Assembly (NCBI GenBank): GCA_018062085.1
Contig: JAGOSY010000009.1
Coordinates: forward strand, 124,001-188,000
Length of the DNA: 64,000 bases
DNA from: a bacterium
GTDB lineage: Bacteria; Cyanobacteriota; Vampirovibrionia; Obscuribacterales; Obscuribacteraceae
Reading direction: 5' to 3'
Shown: in pieces, positions 47,043 to 55,639 of the stretch
Layout of the letters: each line of letters starts with the position of its first letter
Position numbering within the stretch: position 1 is the first letter of the stretch
Made by a program: the position numbers and the translations under genes
Notes under the pieces: model-generated
Database searches by the model: none
Told to the model about the DNA's origin: nothing
What the model saw: the letters and a program-made list of their open reading frames with translations, nothing else

Positions 47043-47735
47043 TTAGTTCGCCCGCACCATCTCTTCTAGTGCATTCATGTTGTGAATAGTGACGCGCTTC
47101 GATTCGATATCAATCCAATGACTATCTTTGAAGCGGTTGAGAATCTGGGTGACAGTCACTCTTGAAGAGCCAACCATGTCAGCGATTTCTTGGTGAGTTA
47201 GAGGAAATTCTACGCGCACGCCATGGGGAGTAACTTTGCCATGGGTGTCAGCCAGCGTAAGCAGCAAGCGAGCGACGCGACTAGGAACTTGACGGAACAC
47301 TAAATCTTCGATGCGAGCATTGGCCTGCTTGAGGCGGTCGCCAATGATGCCAATAAAGCGCAAACCAAATTCGGGGTTTTCGCGCACAAAACTAAGGAAC
47401 GACTCGCGGCTGATTTGATAAATTCTGGAGTCTTCAAGAGTCTCAGCATAACTGTCATGCTCGGCATTTTCCCAAGCGGCTTCACCAATCATGTCACCAG
47501 GTCCAAGCAGGGCGAGAATTACGGTTTTACCTTCAGTAGAGAGCCTGGTCACCCGCACACGACCCTTCTCTATAAAGTAGATAGCGTCGCAAGGGCCCCC
47601 AGGAGAAAAAATAGTATGGTGTTTGGGCAGCTCAAGCTCTTCAAGAATACCTAGCAGTCGACCCAGCTCCACCGGGTTGAAGGCTTCGAAGATCTCGCTG
47701 TGCCTTAAGCTGAACAGCCTTTGAGCACTTTTCAT
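47043..47735 (-). CDS. Crp/Fnr family transcription regulator
   Basis: 230 residues from ATG 47735, which has a strong GGGAGGTC five bases upstream; a longer start at 47834 is rejected. The N-terminal cyclic-nucleotide-binding fold has FSPGGPCDAIYFIEKGRVRV and LGPGDMIGEAAW. The C-terminal winged helix-turn-helix has FPLTHQEIADMVGSSRVTV, then QILNRFKDSHWI. No Fnr cysteine cluster is present, so it is not an iron-sulfur oxygen sensor. The effector is unknown. Confidence 0.9.
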   Translation of the reverse strand: MKSAQRLFSLRHSEIFEAFNPVELGRLLGILEELELPKHHTIFSPGGPCDAIYFIEKGRVRVTRLSTEGKTVILALLGPGDMIGEAAWENAEHDSYAETLEDSRIYQISRESFLSFVRENPEFGLRFIGIIGDRLKQANARIEDLVFRQVPSRVARLLLTLADTHGKVTPHGVRVEFPLTHQEIADMVGSSRVTVTQILNRFKDSHWIDIESKRVTIHNMNALEEMVRAN

Positions 47736-48082
47736 GAAGACCTCCCTTGAATCAACCAGAATTGGTAAAAATAGACCATGAACTTCGCAACTGCCTTCAA
47801 ACAATGCGCCCATGGGGCGTTGAAAGAAATTCAAATATTTCTCGGCTCAAATTGAACTAAGTCGGGGAAATAAACGTTATCTGTATTACCCCTCTAAACA
47901 AATATTGTTGGGTAACAACCTTTTTATACCCCCACCCCCTCTTTTCTAACTTGAATAGAGGGAAGGGGCTAAGAAGGACCGGAAACACATCGAGTACATA
48001 CAGCTCATTCGACCAATCGCATATACATCAGGCGGCATGCGGGTTTTGCTTACTTTTTATCTGAAAGAGCAAGCAAAACCGC

Positions 48083-48088
48083 TATAAT
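48083..48088 (+). promoter_or_regulatory. -10 element of the recA promoter (TATAAT)
   Basis: A perfect TATAAT lies 149 bp before recA. No good -35 hexamer is seen 17 bp upstream. Transcription from here would include the hairpin leader at 48101. Confidence 0.55.
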
Positions 48089-48100
48089 TTGCGAGGTGTA

Positions 48101-48146
48101 GACAAGGTGCGCTAGAACAGATTTTGGTCTGTACAGCCTTGTTTTT
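48101..48146 (+). terminator. hairpin with T-tract in the recA leader
   Basis: ACAAGG (48102-48107) pairs with CCTTGT (48137-48142), and inside it ACAGA pairs with TCTGT around TTTTGG. Five T follow (48142-48146). It sits between the -10 element and recA. The inner ACAGA/TCTGT inverted repeat could instead be a repressor site, but it does not match a known SOS box. Confidence 0.55.
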
Positions 48147-48236
48147 CCAAGTTAATCGCTCTGCTGTTCTGTTGCCCGCGGTTGTCAGCTTTGCTTTTTT
48201 ATCTATTTTTAGTTTATAGAGTCGAGGAGATTTAAT

Positions 48237-49385
48237 ATGGCGATAGTGACCAAAGAGAAAGCCGTGGATAAACAGGAAAAGGCCCCAATCGAGAAAGTAG
48301 CCCGTGTCAAAGACACTTCAGGCACTGAAGACAAGAGCAAAAGCCATGCGCCATCAGCAGAGCGCCTCAAAGCTCTAGGTGCTGCCCTTGATTCAATCAA
48401 GAAGCAATACGGCGACGGCTCAATCATGAAGTTGGGCGATTCGCGCAACAACCAAATTGAAGCTGTGCCAACCGGCGCCATTACCTTAGACGTAGCTCTA
48501 GGGGTGGGCGGTCTACCAAGAGGAAGAATCATTGAAATATATGGTCCTGAATCTTCTGGTAAAACCACGTTGGCTCAACACGTAGCCGCTGAAGTACAAA
48601 AACTTGGTGGCATTGCCGCCATTGTTGACGCTGAACACGCAATGGACCCAGAATACGCTCGCGCCCTAGGCGTAAACGTAGATGAGCTTTTAATCTCGCA
48701 ACCAGATACTGGCGAACAAGCCCTCGAAATCACAGAGCAACTAGTGCGCTCTGGTGCTGTTGACTTGATCATCGTTGACTCAGTAGCAGCTCTTGTACCG
48801 AAAGCTGAAATTGAAGGCGAAATGGGTGACAGCTTGCCAGGTCTGCAAGCCCGACTGATGAGCCAAGCTCTCCGTAAACTCACAGCAATCGTGGCTAAGA
48901 CCCATACATCCATCATCTTCATCAACCAACTTCGTCAAAAAATTGGTGTGATGTACGGCAACCCTGAAACAACTACCGGCGGAAACGCGCTCAAGTTCTA
49001 CGCATCCATCAGACTTGATATTAGAAAAATCGAGACACTGAAGAAAGATGGCGTTGAAATTGGCAACCGCGTCAAAGTTAAAGTAGTCAAAAACAAGTGC
49101 GCTCCTCCTTTCCGCATTGCCGAATTCGACATCATCTACGGAAAAGGCATCAACACCGCTGGTTGCTTGCTAGACGTAGCTGCTGAACACGATATCGTCA
49201 AGAAATCAGGTACTTGGTTCAGCTACAAAGAAGAGAGAATTGGTCAAGGTCGCGAACAGGCTAAGACCTTCCTGGAAGCTCATCCTGAAATGCTCAAAGA
49301 AATTGAAGTACGCGTAAAAGCTCAAATAGCTTCAGGCGCAGTGCCAGTCAAAGAGCCAAAAGAAAAAGACAAGAAAGACAGCTAG
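48237..49385 (+). CDS. recA: recombinase RecA
   Basis: 382 residues, about 40 more than E. coli at the N-terminus, mostly Lys/Glu-rich. Walker A is GPESSGKTT at about residues 102-110. Walker B is [19 protein letters not shown], and loop L1/L2 residues follow in [10 protein letters not shown] and [20 protein letters not shown]. RecA does strand exchange and SOS coprotease activity. AGGAGAT is upstream of the ATG. A strong terminator follows at 49426. Confidence 0.97.
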   Translation: MAIVTKEKAVDKQEKAPIEKVARVKDTSGTEDKSKSHAPSAERLKALGAALDSIKKQYGDGSIMKLGDSRNNQIEAVPTGAITLDVALGVGGLPRGRIIEIYGPESSGKTTLAQHVAAEVQKLGGIAAIVDAEHAMDPEYARALGVNVDELLISQPDTGEQALEITEQLVRSGAVDLIIVDSVAALVPKAEIEGEMGDSLPGLQARLMSQALRKLTAIVAKTHTSIIFINQLRQKIGVMYGNPETTTGGNALKFYASIRLDIRKIETLKKDGVEIGNRVKVKVVKNKCAPPFRIAEFDIIYGKGINTAGCLLDVAAEHDIVKKSGTWFSYKEERIGQGREQAKTFLEAHPEMLKEIEVRVKAQIASGAVPVKEPKEKDKKDS

Positions 49386-49425
49386 TCATTCTCTCCCAAT
49401 ACAGAAGCAGGCTGATATAAAGAAA

Positions 49426-49461
49426 GGATGGAGTGCAAGATAATTGACTCCATCCTTTTTT
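49426..49461 (+). terminator. intrinsic terminator after recA
   Basis: GGATGGAGT and ACTCCATCC form a nine-pair stem (49426-49455), followed by six T. It ends recA transcription 40 bp after the stop codon, immediately before the lnt reading frame. Confidence 0.95.
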
Positions 49462-49567
49462 AGAGGACATAGCCACGGCCGCAAAGAATACTAGCGCCAA
49501 GCCCAAAGCGAAGCAGAAGAAGACTAAAGCAAAGCCCCAGGCAACAAAGCCTGAAGCAAAATCTAAA

Positions 49568-51145
49568 TTGCTCAATTTTGCTTGGCCGCAATTTAAATTT
49601 GCCCCAAGACAGTGGCTAATTGCCTTGGCTTGTGGTGGCATAGCCGGTTTAGCCGCTCCAGGCTTTGACCAATGGTATTTGGCATGGTTTGCCTTTGCAC
49701 CACTGTTCTTGCTCATCTATGCCAATAATTCTTACATCAAGCAAATTATGCTAGCAGGCGCCTTTGGCCTAGCTTACAACTTGGTGTATTTGCATTGGTA
49801 TCTCAACTTAGCCCCTCTTGACTGGCTCGGCTTCACTGGAGCGTTCGGCTATCTTTTAGCAATGCTTGCCTGGCTAAGCGTATCGATACACCAAGCGCTG
49901 GCGTTTATTTTGTTTGCGGCAATAGTTAGTCGCCTACCGCTTTCAGGTTCGTTCACAGCTAAGCGTGGCCCTAAAAAAGTATGGCTCGTGCCTGCCCTTG
50001 TGGTGCTACCAATCGCCTGGGTTCTGATCGTCAATAAACTTGGCAATATGCCTGATTTGATGGGTGTGCCCTGGACAATGTTGGAGTACACACAATACAA
50101 GCAACCGGCCGTGCTGCAATCAGCATCAGTGATTGGTGGAGTGGGAATTTGCGCCCTAATCATTGCCGTCAATGTCACTATCGCCTCTTTCTTTGCTACA
50201 TTTATTGGTGGTGGCACTAAGCAATTTAAGCGCCTAGCAGCCGAAAATAGAGAAACAGCTTTCTATCACGGCCTAGGTATGGCACTGGTGATGGTGGCAG
50301 TATATTGCCTGGGCTGGCAACAGCAAGGCCAAGTCAAGACGAGCGCGATGATTGATACGACCTTGGTCCAAGGCGGTATTAACATCGACATGCAAAAAAC
50401 AGTGCATCGCTTTACCATCGAAGACCTAGTCGACAACTACGACAAATTACTAGTCAACAGCCATGATTCACTAGTAGTTTTGCCAGAAGGCGCATTGCCC
50501 ACTTATTTGCGCGAGCAGCCAGGTGTAACCAATTGGCTCAAGCACAAAGCCTACGAAAAGCACTTAGATATCATTGTCGGTTCAATGGATCGCAGCGCTG
50601 CCAATCGCCCGTTCAACGCGGCCTACGGCATCACCAGTAGTGGCACGCTTTTACCAGAGGTTTATCACAAGAGATTTCTTGTACCAATTGGAGAATACAC
50701 CCCTCTGCTCGTCAATTATTTACCAGAATGGGTGAAGCGCTGGACCAATACCCCTGCTGGCGGCGGCTTTGCTGCGGGAAAAGAGCCCGTTTTGTTAGAC
50801 ATGGCCAGAGGCAAAGTTGCCCCTCTTATTTGCTTCGAATCGATATCCCCAGAAGTGACTGCAGCCAGCTGTAGGGCTGGTGGCCAATTGCTTGTTAATA
50901 TTTCAGACTTGGCCTGGTTTCACAAATCAGACTGTGGTCAACAAATGTTGGCCTTTGCAGTGCTGAGGGCAATTGAGAATCGTAGATATTTTATCTTTGC
51001 CGCCAACACCGGACCATCTGCCATAATTGAACCTACCGGAGAAATAACCCACTACTTGGCACAAACGGAAAAATCGAATTCAATACTAAACGGCAAAGTC
51101 GGGCTCAACTCTCAAACCACTGTTTTTGCATCTTGGTACCGATAG
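49568..51145 (+). CDS. lnt: apolipoprotein N-acyltransferase
   Basis: 525 residues from TTG 49568. Several membrane segments (ALACGGIAGLAAPG, WYLAWFAFAPLFLLIYA and more) lead to a nitrilase domain with the catalytic Glu in LVVLPEGALPT, Lys in VYHKRFLVPIGEYTP, and Cys in PLICFES, then WFHKSDCGQQ. Lnt adds the third acyl chain to lipoproteins in the inner membrane. The frame is open upstream to the recA terminator and reads as a Lys/Ala/Pro-rich stretch with no ATG, GTG or TTG, so the true start is unclear. Confidence 0.88.
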   Translation: MLNFAWPQFKFAPRQWLIALACGGIAGLAAPGFDQWYLAWFAFAPLFLLIYANNSYIKQIMLAGAFGLAYNLVYLHWYLNLAPLDWLGFTGAFGYLLAMLAWLSVSIHQALAFILFAAIVSRLPLSGSFTAKRGPKKVWLVPALVVLPIAWVLIVNKLGNMPDLMGVPWTMLEYTQYKQPAVLQSASVIGGVGICALIIAVNVTIASFFATFIGGGTKQFKRLAAENRETAFYHGLGMALVMVAVYCLGWQQQGQVKTSAMIDTTLVQGGINIDMQKTVHRFTIEDLVDNYDKLLVNSHDSLVVLPEGALPTYLREQPGVTNWLKHKAYEKHLDIIVGSMDRSAANRPFNAAYGITSSGTLLPEVYHKRFLVPIGEYTPLLVNYLPEWVKRWTNTPAGGGFAAGKEPVLLDMARGKVAPLICFESISPEVTAASCRAGGQLLVNISDLAWFHKSDCGQQMLAFAVLRAIENRRYFIFAANTGPSAIIEPTGEITHYLAQTEKSNSILNGKVGLNSQTTVFASWYR

Positions 51146-51193
51146 AAAAATACAGACACAGATAACCCTCTACTGAGCTTTCTTGGACAGTAA

Positions 51194-51907
51194 ATGACAA
51201 ATTTTTCGCAGTTCACGTTCTCCAGAATAGCCAATGGGTTTCCCCGCACAGCTTGGCCTAAACAGGTATTTAGCCAAGCAATATTCTGTACTTTTATAGT
51301 CAGTCTATCCCCCGCCTTTGCCACTGAACCGTTTAGCGGCGCGTTTATTGGCAACCAGATTAAAGAAAGCTGGGCCAAACAAAGCGCCTCTAAAGATTCC
51401 AAAACAAAATTGGCAAAAGCCACAGTCGAGACAACTATCAAAGCACCAAAAGAATTTGTCTGGAATGCTTTAACCGACTTTAGCCGTTATCCGCACATTT
51501 TCCCAAAAGTTAAATCTTGCCAAGTGCTAAAGCGAGAAGGTCAGCTTGTCTACATTGAGAGTTTTCTCAAACCTCAATTGTTTGTCAACGAGCAATGCCA
51601 GCACACGATCAACGACTTGCAAAACAAGCCCGACTGCTTACGTTGGAAAATGGTCGACGGTACATTCAAAGCTGTAGAAGGTGAGTGGCAGCTAAAATCG
51701 ACCAATTCTGGTCGTCACTGTCTTGTCAAATACACCCTCGAAGTAGACCCGGGCCCGGCCATTCCCCGCCCCATAGCAAGTATGGCCTTAAAGATGACCC
51801 AGAAAGAAATTGTAGGCAATTTCAAGCAAGTTGTTGAAAAAGACATCGAAACAGTCAATTCCGGCCGCCGTGCATCTACTTCTGCCGCACTTGAGCCCGA
51901 AAGCTAA
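51194..51907 (+). CDS. exported SRPBCC/COQ10-like protein
   Basis: 237 residues. The N-terminal hydrophobic segment (FSQAIFCTFIVSLSPAFA) looks like a signal peptide after a long n-region. The body is a START/polyketide-cyclase fold: ATVETTIKAPKEFVWNALTD, FSRYPHIFPKVKSCQVL, then LRWKMVDGTFKAVEGEWQL and a long C-terminal helix (ASMALKMTQKEIVGNF). Such domains bind lipids or hydrophobic ligands. The gene is 48 bp after lnt on the same strand. Confidence 0.75.
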   Translation: MTNFSQFTFSRIANGFPRTAWPKQVFSQAIFCTFIVSLSPAFATEPFSGAFIGNQIKESWAKQSASKDSKTKLAKATVETTIKAPKEFVWNALTDFSRYPHIFPKVKSCQVLKREGQLVYIESFLKPQLFVNEQCQHTINDLQNKPDCLRWKMVDGTFKAVEGEWQLKSTNSGRHCLVKYTLEVDPGPAIPRPIASMALKMTQKEIVGNFKQVVEKDIETVNSGRRASTSAALEPES

Positions 51908-51927
51908 ATTTGAAGTGCCCTAGATTT

Positions 51928-52263
51928 CTAATTGCTGTACTTGGTAGCAGCTGTAACTTCGACTGTAACCATGGTCTTGCCGCTCTGATTATCAACGCTC
52001 TTGATAGTTCCCATGGCAACTTCGCCCCAAACAGCCGAATGAGGGGTCATGCCTTCGCCCTGTTGCATCACTTTGACGTATTCATTGTTCTCGTTCTTGC
52101 GATTGAGCGAACCTTCCACCTCAATCACAAGACTAGTCAAACCAGCCACAGTCTTAGGTTTGCCAGAAAGACGGCCTTTAGCAATCTCTTCCCAGCGCTG
52201 ATTAGTGGTATTTGTACCAATTCCCCATTCAAGAATCTGAACAGGTTTGCTCAGTCTAATCAT
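51928..52263 (-). CDS. small conserved-looking hypothetical protein
   Basis: 111 residues, mostly beta-strand-like (TSLVIEVEGSLNRKNE, SAVWGEVAMGTIKSVD, KTMVTVEVTAATKYS). No signal peptide or membrane segment. ATG 52263 has AGAGGAAAAGG upstream. It is convergent with the SRPBCC gene. No family recognised. A longer reading frame on the other strand over the same bases has no ribosome site and is not called. Confidence 0.55.
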   Translation of the reverse strand: MIRLSKPVQILEWGIGTNTTNQRWEEIAKGRLSGKPKTVAGLTSLVIEVEGSLNRKNENNEYVKVMQQGEGMTPHSAVWGEVAMGTIKSVDNQSGKTMVTVEVTAATKYSN

Positions 52264-52360
52264 GACCTTTTCCTCTGACTTCCATCGACAGCCTTACTGC
52301 AAAACGTTATCACATTTACGGCCTACTCTTCCAAGTAAGCGTCTAAGCTAGGGCATTTCT

Positions 52361-53287
52361 CTAGCGTTTCTTTAAACTTTCGACGATGTCAGGTAGATAA
52401 TCTTCCAGACACTTTCCCTCTAAACCAAAAAGAGCATGAGCCTCTTTAGAACTACTATGCGAATCGGTGATCAGAATCTGGGCCAATTCAAGAGTAATTG
52501 TGTTTTTAGGCAAGACCTTTGTCGCCATTTCGAAAGCCTTGCCTGAAAGCTGGCTAGGAATAGTCATAGTCGTGCCTGAAAGACCAAACTCAAAACGAAT
52601 ACTCTCAAGCATTTCTACCAATGAATATTCTTTTGGACCGGCGATTTCTATCACTCGGCCAGTCGATTCTTTCATATAGATGCAGTCAACAACACAACGA
52701 GCTACTTCATCGACGTGCACAGGCATCAGTATGTTTAGACCGCTGCCAACAACTGGCAAACAGGGCTTAAAAGTCACCAGCGGCTTAATCATTTCGACAT
52801 AAGGAAAACGCGCACCGAACATATATGAAGGTCGCAAAATAGTCCAATAGAGCTTAGAATTGCGAACGATTTCATCACCAGTAAACTTACTGCTCAAATA
52901 CTCACTGCCAGACTCTTCGCGCGCACCTAAGCAGCTAACCTGAACAAAACGTTGTATGCCGTTTTGTTCGGCCAAGACTGTCAGCTTCTCCACCAACTCG
53001 ACATTGAGATACTCATAAGAGCTAGCTCTAGAGCCATCACTATTCAATCTAAAGCTACCCGAAATATTGATAATGGCATCGACGCCATCAAGCGCGCGCA
53101 ACAGCACATCATCACTTTCTAGGGAGCCAACCACAACCTCTATACCGCGCTTACGATACTGAGAAAGATTCGAGCCTTTCCAATCGCCAGCACCGCGGGT
53201 GAGCAAGCGAATGGGTAGCTGCCGAGCCATCATTAGCTCGACAACAGGTTCGCCGAGAAAGCCAGTTCCACCAATCAGCAGCAGCAA
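52361..53287 (-). CDS. atypical short-chain dehydrogenase (NAD(P)-binding)
   Basis: 308 residues. The N-terminus LLLIGGTGFLGEPVVELMM is a GxxGxxG NAD(P) motif. QVSCLGAREESGSEYLSSK and WTILRPSYMFG follow, as in NDUFA9/NmrA-like atypical SDRs; the usual YxxxK site is reduced. They often act as electron-chain assembly factors or quinone/sugar dehydrogenases. The start is TTG 53287 with AAGGAAT upstream, 12 bp after the surface-repeat gene. Confidence 0.8.
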   Translation of the reverse strand: MLLLIGGTGFLGEPVVELMMARQLPIRLLTRGAGDWKGSNLSQYRKRGIEVVVGSLESDDVLLRALDGVDAIINISGSFRLNSDGSRASSYEYLNVELVEKLTVLAEQNGIQRFVQVSCLGAREESGSEYLSSKFTGDEIVRNSKLYWTILRPSYMFGARFPYVEMIKPLVTFKPCLPVVGSGLNILMPVHVDEVARCVVDCIYMKESTGRVIEIAGPKEYSLVEMLESIRFEFGLSGTTMTIPSQLSGKAFEMATKVLPKNTITLELAQILITDSHSSSKEAHALFGLEGKCLEDYLPDIVESLKKR

Positions 53288-53299
53288 ATATTTATTCCT

Positions 53300-55297
53300 T
53301 TAGAACCTGACACCAAAACCGCTGCCACCGAATCTAATACCACTACCACCCATACCAAAGCCGCCACCAGCAGGATAGCCATAAGGACTAAAGCCGTTGT
53401 TGAAAGAGCTATAACCGCCCATCGGAACACCAACAGGCACACCCAATCCCATACCCATTCCAGCCGGATAACCGAACCCGGCTCCGGCAGGAAGGCCACC
53501 AAGACCGGTGCCATAGCCGCCATAAGCGCTATTTCCATAAGTACCAGTACCATAGGCACCAGCAGGATAGCTAGCAGAACGACCAACCACCTGCCCGGTG
53601 GTCGGGTTGATCAAGTTACCAGACATTGAATCTATCAAGTAGCCCGTGCTCGGGTCACGCACCATTGCTGCCGACCCAGGAACGCCATAGCTAGTGCCAT
53701 AGCTCGTGGGATATCCACCATATGCGCCATAACTACCGTAACCACTGCCAAGCATGTTACCAATCGAATTTATAATTTTACCAAGACCACCGCTGCCGCG
53801 AACTTGGCTTTGACTAGTCATGGCACTCCCCATGCTCCCCATAGAGCCAAGCGAACTCATACTTGTACCCATGTCTAGATCGTCATCAAAGTCATCACGG
53901 CGAGAACGATTGGCCCGAGCTGTTTTGGCTGGAGCAGAGGCAATCGGCACTTTTTCTACTAGCTTGGCGACACGCTCGGGCAAGCTCAAAGAAGCTGCTG
54001 AGTCGGCTTTATTCGGAAATACAGTCTCTTCTAAACGACCCACCCTCTCAATCAGCGGATCTGAAGCGAAGGTTTTACCAAGCACAGCATTTTCTAGAGC
54101 TGTAACTTTGCTGCTCAGACCGATAGCACCACCGGGAACACTGGCAGGAGAATCCCCTGAATCTGAGGCGAATCGGTCGCTCGCGGCAGCTCTACTAGGA
54201 ACAGCAGTCGCTCCAGACTGTGATCTAGCAGTGGAGCCAGCAGAAGCCATGCGACGCGGCGCAACTGGGGGCAAATCATCATCTTCCTCATCAAGGGCCC
54301 GGCCAGCACTGCGGGGTGACCCTATAGAACCCATGCCATATCCGCCTGAGGCACTGCTAGAGCCGGAGCTGCGACCTGCCGTACCGCCCATACCGTAACC
54401 GCCAGATGCTGAACCTGATGCCCTGCTACCAAAGGCATTCTGCATGTCTTTGCGCAAATCCCTGCCACTAAACGAACGGCCGTCTTCGCCATCACTGCGA
54501 GCCACAGGTTGACGCGTAGCTTGCTTCGGTGCTGGGAAATTTATATCGTCATCTTCATCATCAAGCCAATCGGTGCCCGGTGGTGCTTGTTTTGCAACAT
54601 CAACTCGAGTCTTATCTTTTAGAGCATCAACTCGTTCGCTCAAATCGGTAAACTTTGAAGGCTTGCCGAAGACTTTAGTTTCCAACCGATTCAAACGATC
54701 TGCCACTGGGTCAGAGGCGTAATCGCGCTTAAAGATACTCTGTTCAAGCGCTGTCACGGCAGGATACTTGCTCTCACCACTCAAGACCTGGCCACCGGGC
54801 TTATTGCCTTGACTGCGCTCTTCACTTAGATCTAAGTCACTATCGCCGTTGCTCACTGGTCTAGTCGCAGGCTTCGATACCGCGGCATCATTCTTATCGC
54901 TATCTTCAGCCGCTACGGCGCCAAGATTTGGTACTGTGTCGGCCAGGTTCTTCAGGCGCTGCTCAGCGGCTCCGGTTCGCGCCTCGCCAAAAATCATCTT
55001 CTCTAACCGTTCTAGGCGAACAGCCTCTTCGTCTTTAGGATAAGTATGTTTGAAAAACTTCACCTCAAGCTGACTGAGACGAACATCAGAGCCAACCGCA
55101 GCGATTGCCGGACTACAAAAACTTATTGAATTTACTGGAGAAAGGCCTAAGTCTAAAGGCAAAGAGAGGGCCACGGCCAACGACAGTCCGGCAACCAGGC
55201 GAGCCAACGTAAACTGGTTAAATCTAAACTGCTCGAGTCTAATATATTGACCAAGCAAGTTTGTATCAAGTTTGGCGGCGGTATTAGTAACGTCCAT
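53300..55297 (-). CDS. surface protein with 'LERLE..VFG' repeats and Gly/Tyr-rich C-terminus
   Basis: 665 residues. A long n-region and hydrophobic segment (LVAGLSLAVALSLPLDLGL) form a signal peptide. Three related units follow: EEAVRLERLEKMIFGEAR, VADRLNRLETKVFGKPSK and LIERVGRLEETVFPNKAD, each with a following 'eRv..L' segment. The middle is Ser/Arg/Gly-rich and disordered. The last ~200 residues are Gly/Tyr/Ser-rich (YGSYGAYGGY, GIRFGGSGFGVRF). Its role is probably structural. The SDR gene starts 12 bp downstream. Confidence 0.7.
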   Translation of the reverse strand: MDVTNTAAKLDTNLLGQYIRLEQFRFNQFTLARLVAGLSLAVALSLPLDLGLSPVNSISFCSPAIAAVGSDVRLSQLEVKFFKHTYPKDEEAVRLERLEKMIFGEARTGAAEQRLKNLADTVPNLGAVAAEDSDKNDAAVSKPATRPVSNGDSDLDLSEERSQGNKPGGQVLSGESKYPAVTALEQSIFKRDYASDPVADRLNRLETKVFGKPSKFTDLSERVDALKDKTRVDVAKQAPPGTDWLDDEDDDINFPAPKQATRQPVARSDGEDGRSFSGRDLRKDMQNAFGSRASGSASGGYGMGGTAGRSSGSSSASGGYGMGSIGSPRSAGRALDEEDDDLPPVAPRRMASAGSTARSQSGATAVPSRAAASDRFASDSGDSPASVPGGAIGLSSKVTALENAVLGKTFASDPLIERVGRLEETVFPNKADSAASLSLPERVAKLVEKVPIASAPAKTARANRSRRDDFDDDLDMGTSMSSLGSMGSMGSAMTSQSQVRGSGGLGKIINSIGNMLGSGYGSYGAYGGYPTSYGTSYGVPGSAAMVRDPSTGYLIDSMSGNLINPTTGQVVGRSASYPAGAYGTGTYGNSAYGGYGTGLGGLPAGAGFGYPAGMGMGLGVPVGVPMGGYSSFNNGFSPYGYPAGGGFGMGGSGIRFGGSGFGVRF

Positions 55298-55639
55298 CGG
55301 TAACGTCCATTGCTCTCGTCATAACCGTCATTGCTCTCGGAAGCGCCCATTTAAGCTTCAGCTATCCAAGTAGAGTCATCTTACCATGCTTTCCAAGACC
55401 CAGCGCCACTTTCACCCCTTGCAGCTGGGGCCATATGGCCTTGTCAAGGAAGTCAACGGCGCCAGTAACTTAATTAGGACGACCAGCCCTATATGGTTGT
55501 TCCCTGCCCCTTGAAATGCTCGACTAACCAGCAACCTTAGAAGCCTGCCATTACTACCAAAATTATCAGGGCCGATAGAGTTTCTTGAGCTTTCTTCGCT
55601 ATTCTGTAACCTACCAATAATCACAGCGAAAGAGTCTTT
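55298..55639. other. intergenic region before hutH
   Basis: 342 bases between divergent genes. A GGCCATATGGCC palindrome lies near 55428-55439, and TAACGTCCAT is repeated close to 55290-55310. A possible hutH promoter (TTGAGC with TAACCT about 17 bp on) is weak. No gene is seen. Confidence 0.5.

Noticed and set aside
48115..48134. LexA/SOS box in the recA leader
   Set aside because: ACAGA-N6-TCTGT is an inverted repeat but does not fit the Gram-positive, cyanobacterial or E. coli LexA consensus closely enough.
51910..52278. 122-codon plus-strand ORF over the small hypothetical gene
   Set aside because: It lacks a ribosome site, and the opposite strand has one (AGAGGAAAAGG) and better protein character.
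53820..54398. 192-codon plus-strand ORF inside the surface-repeat gene
   Set aside because: It is a shadow of the Ser/Arg-rich gene on the minus strand; no start signal and low-complexity sequence.
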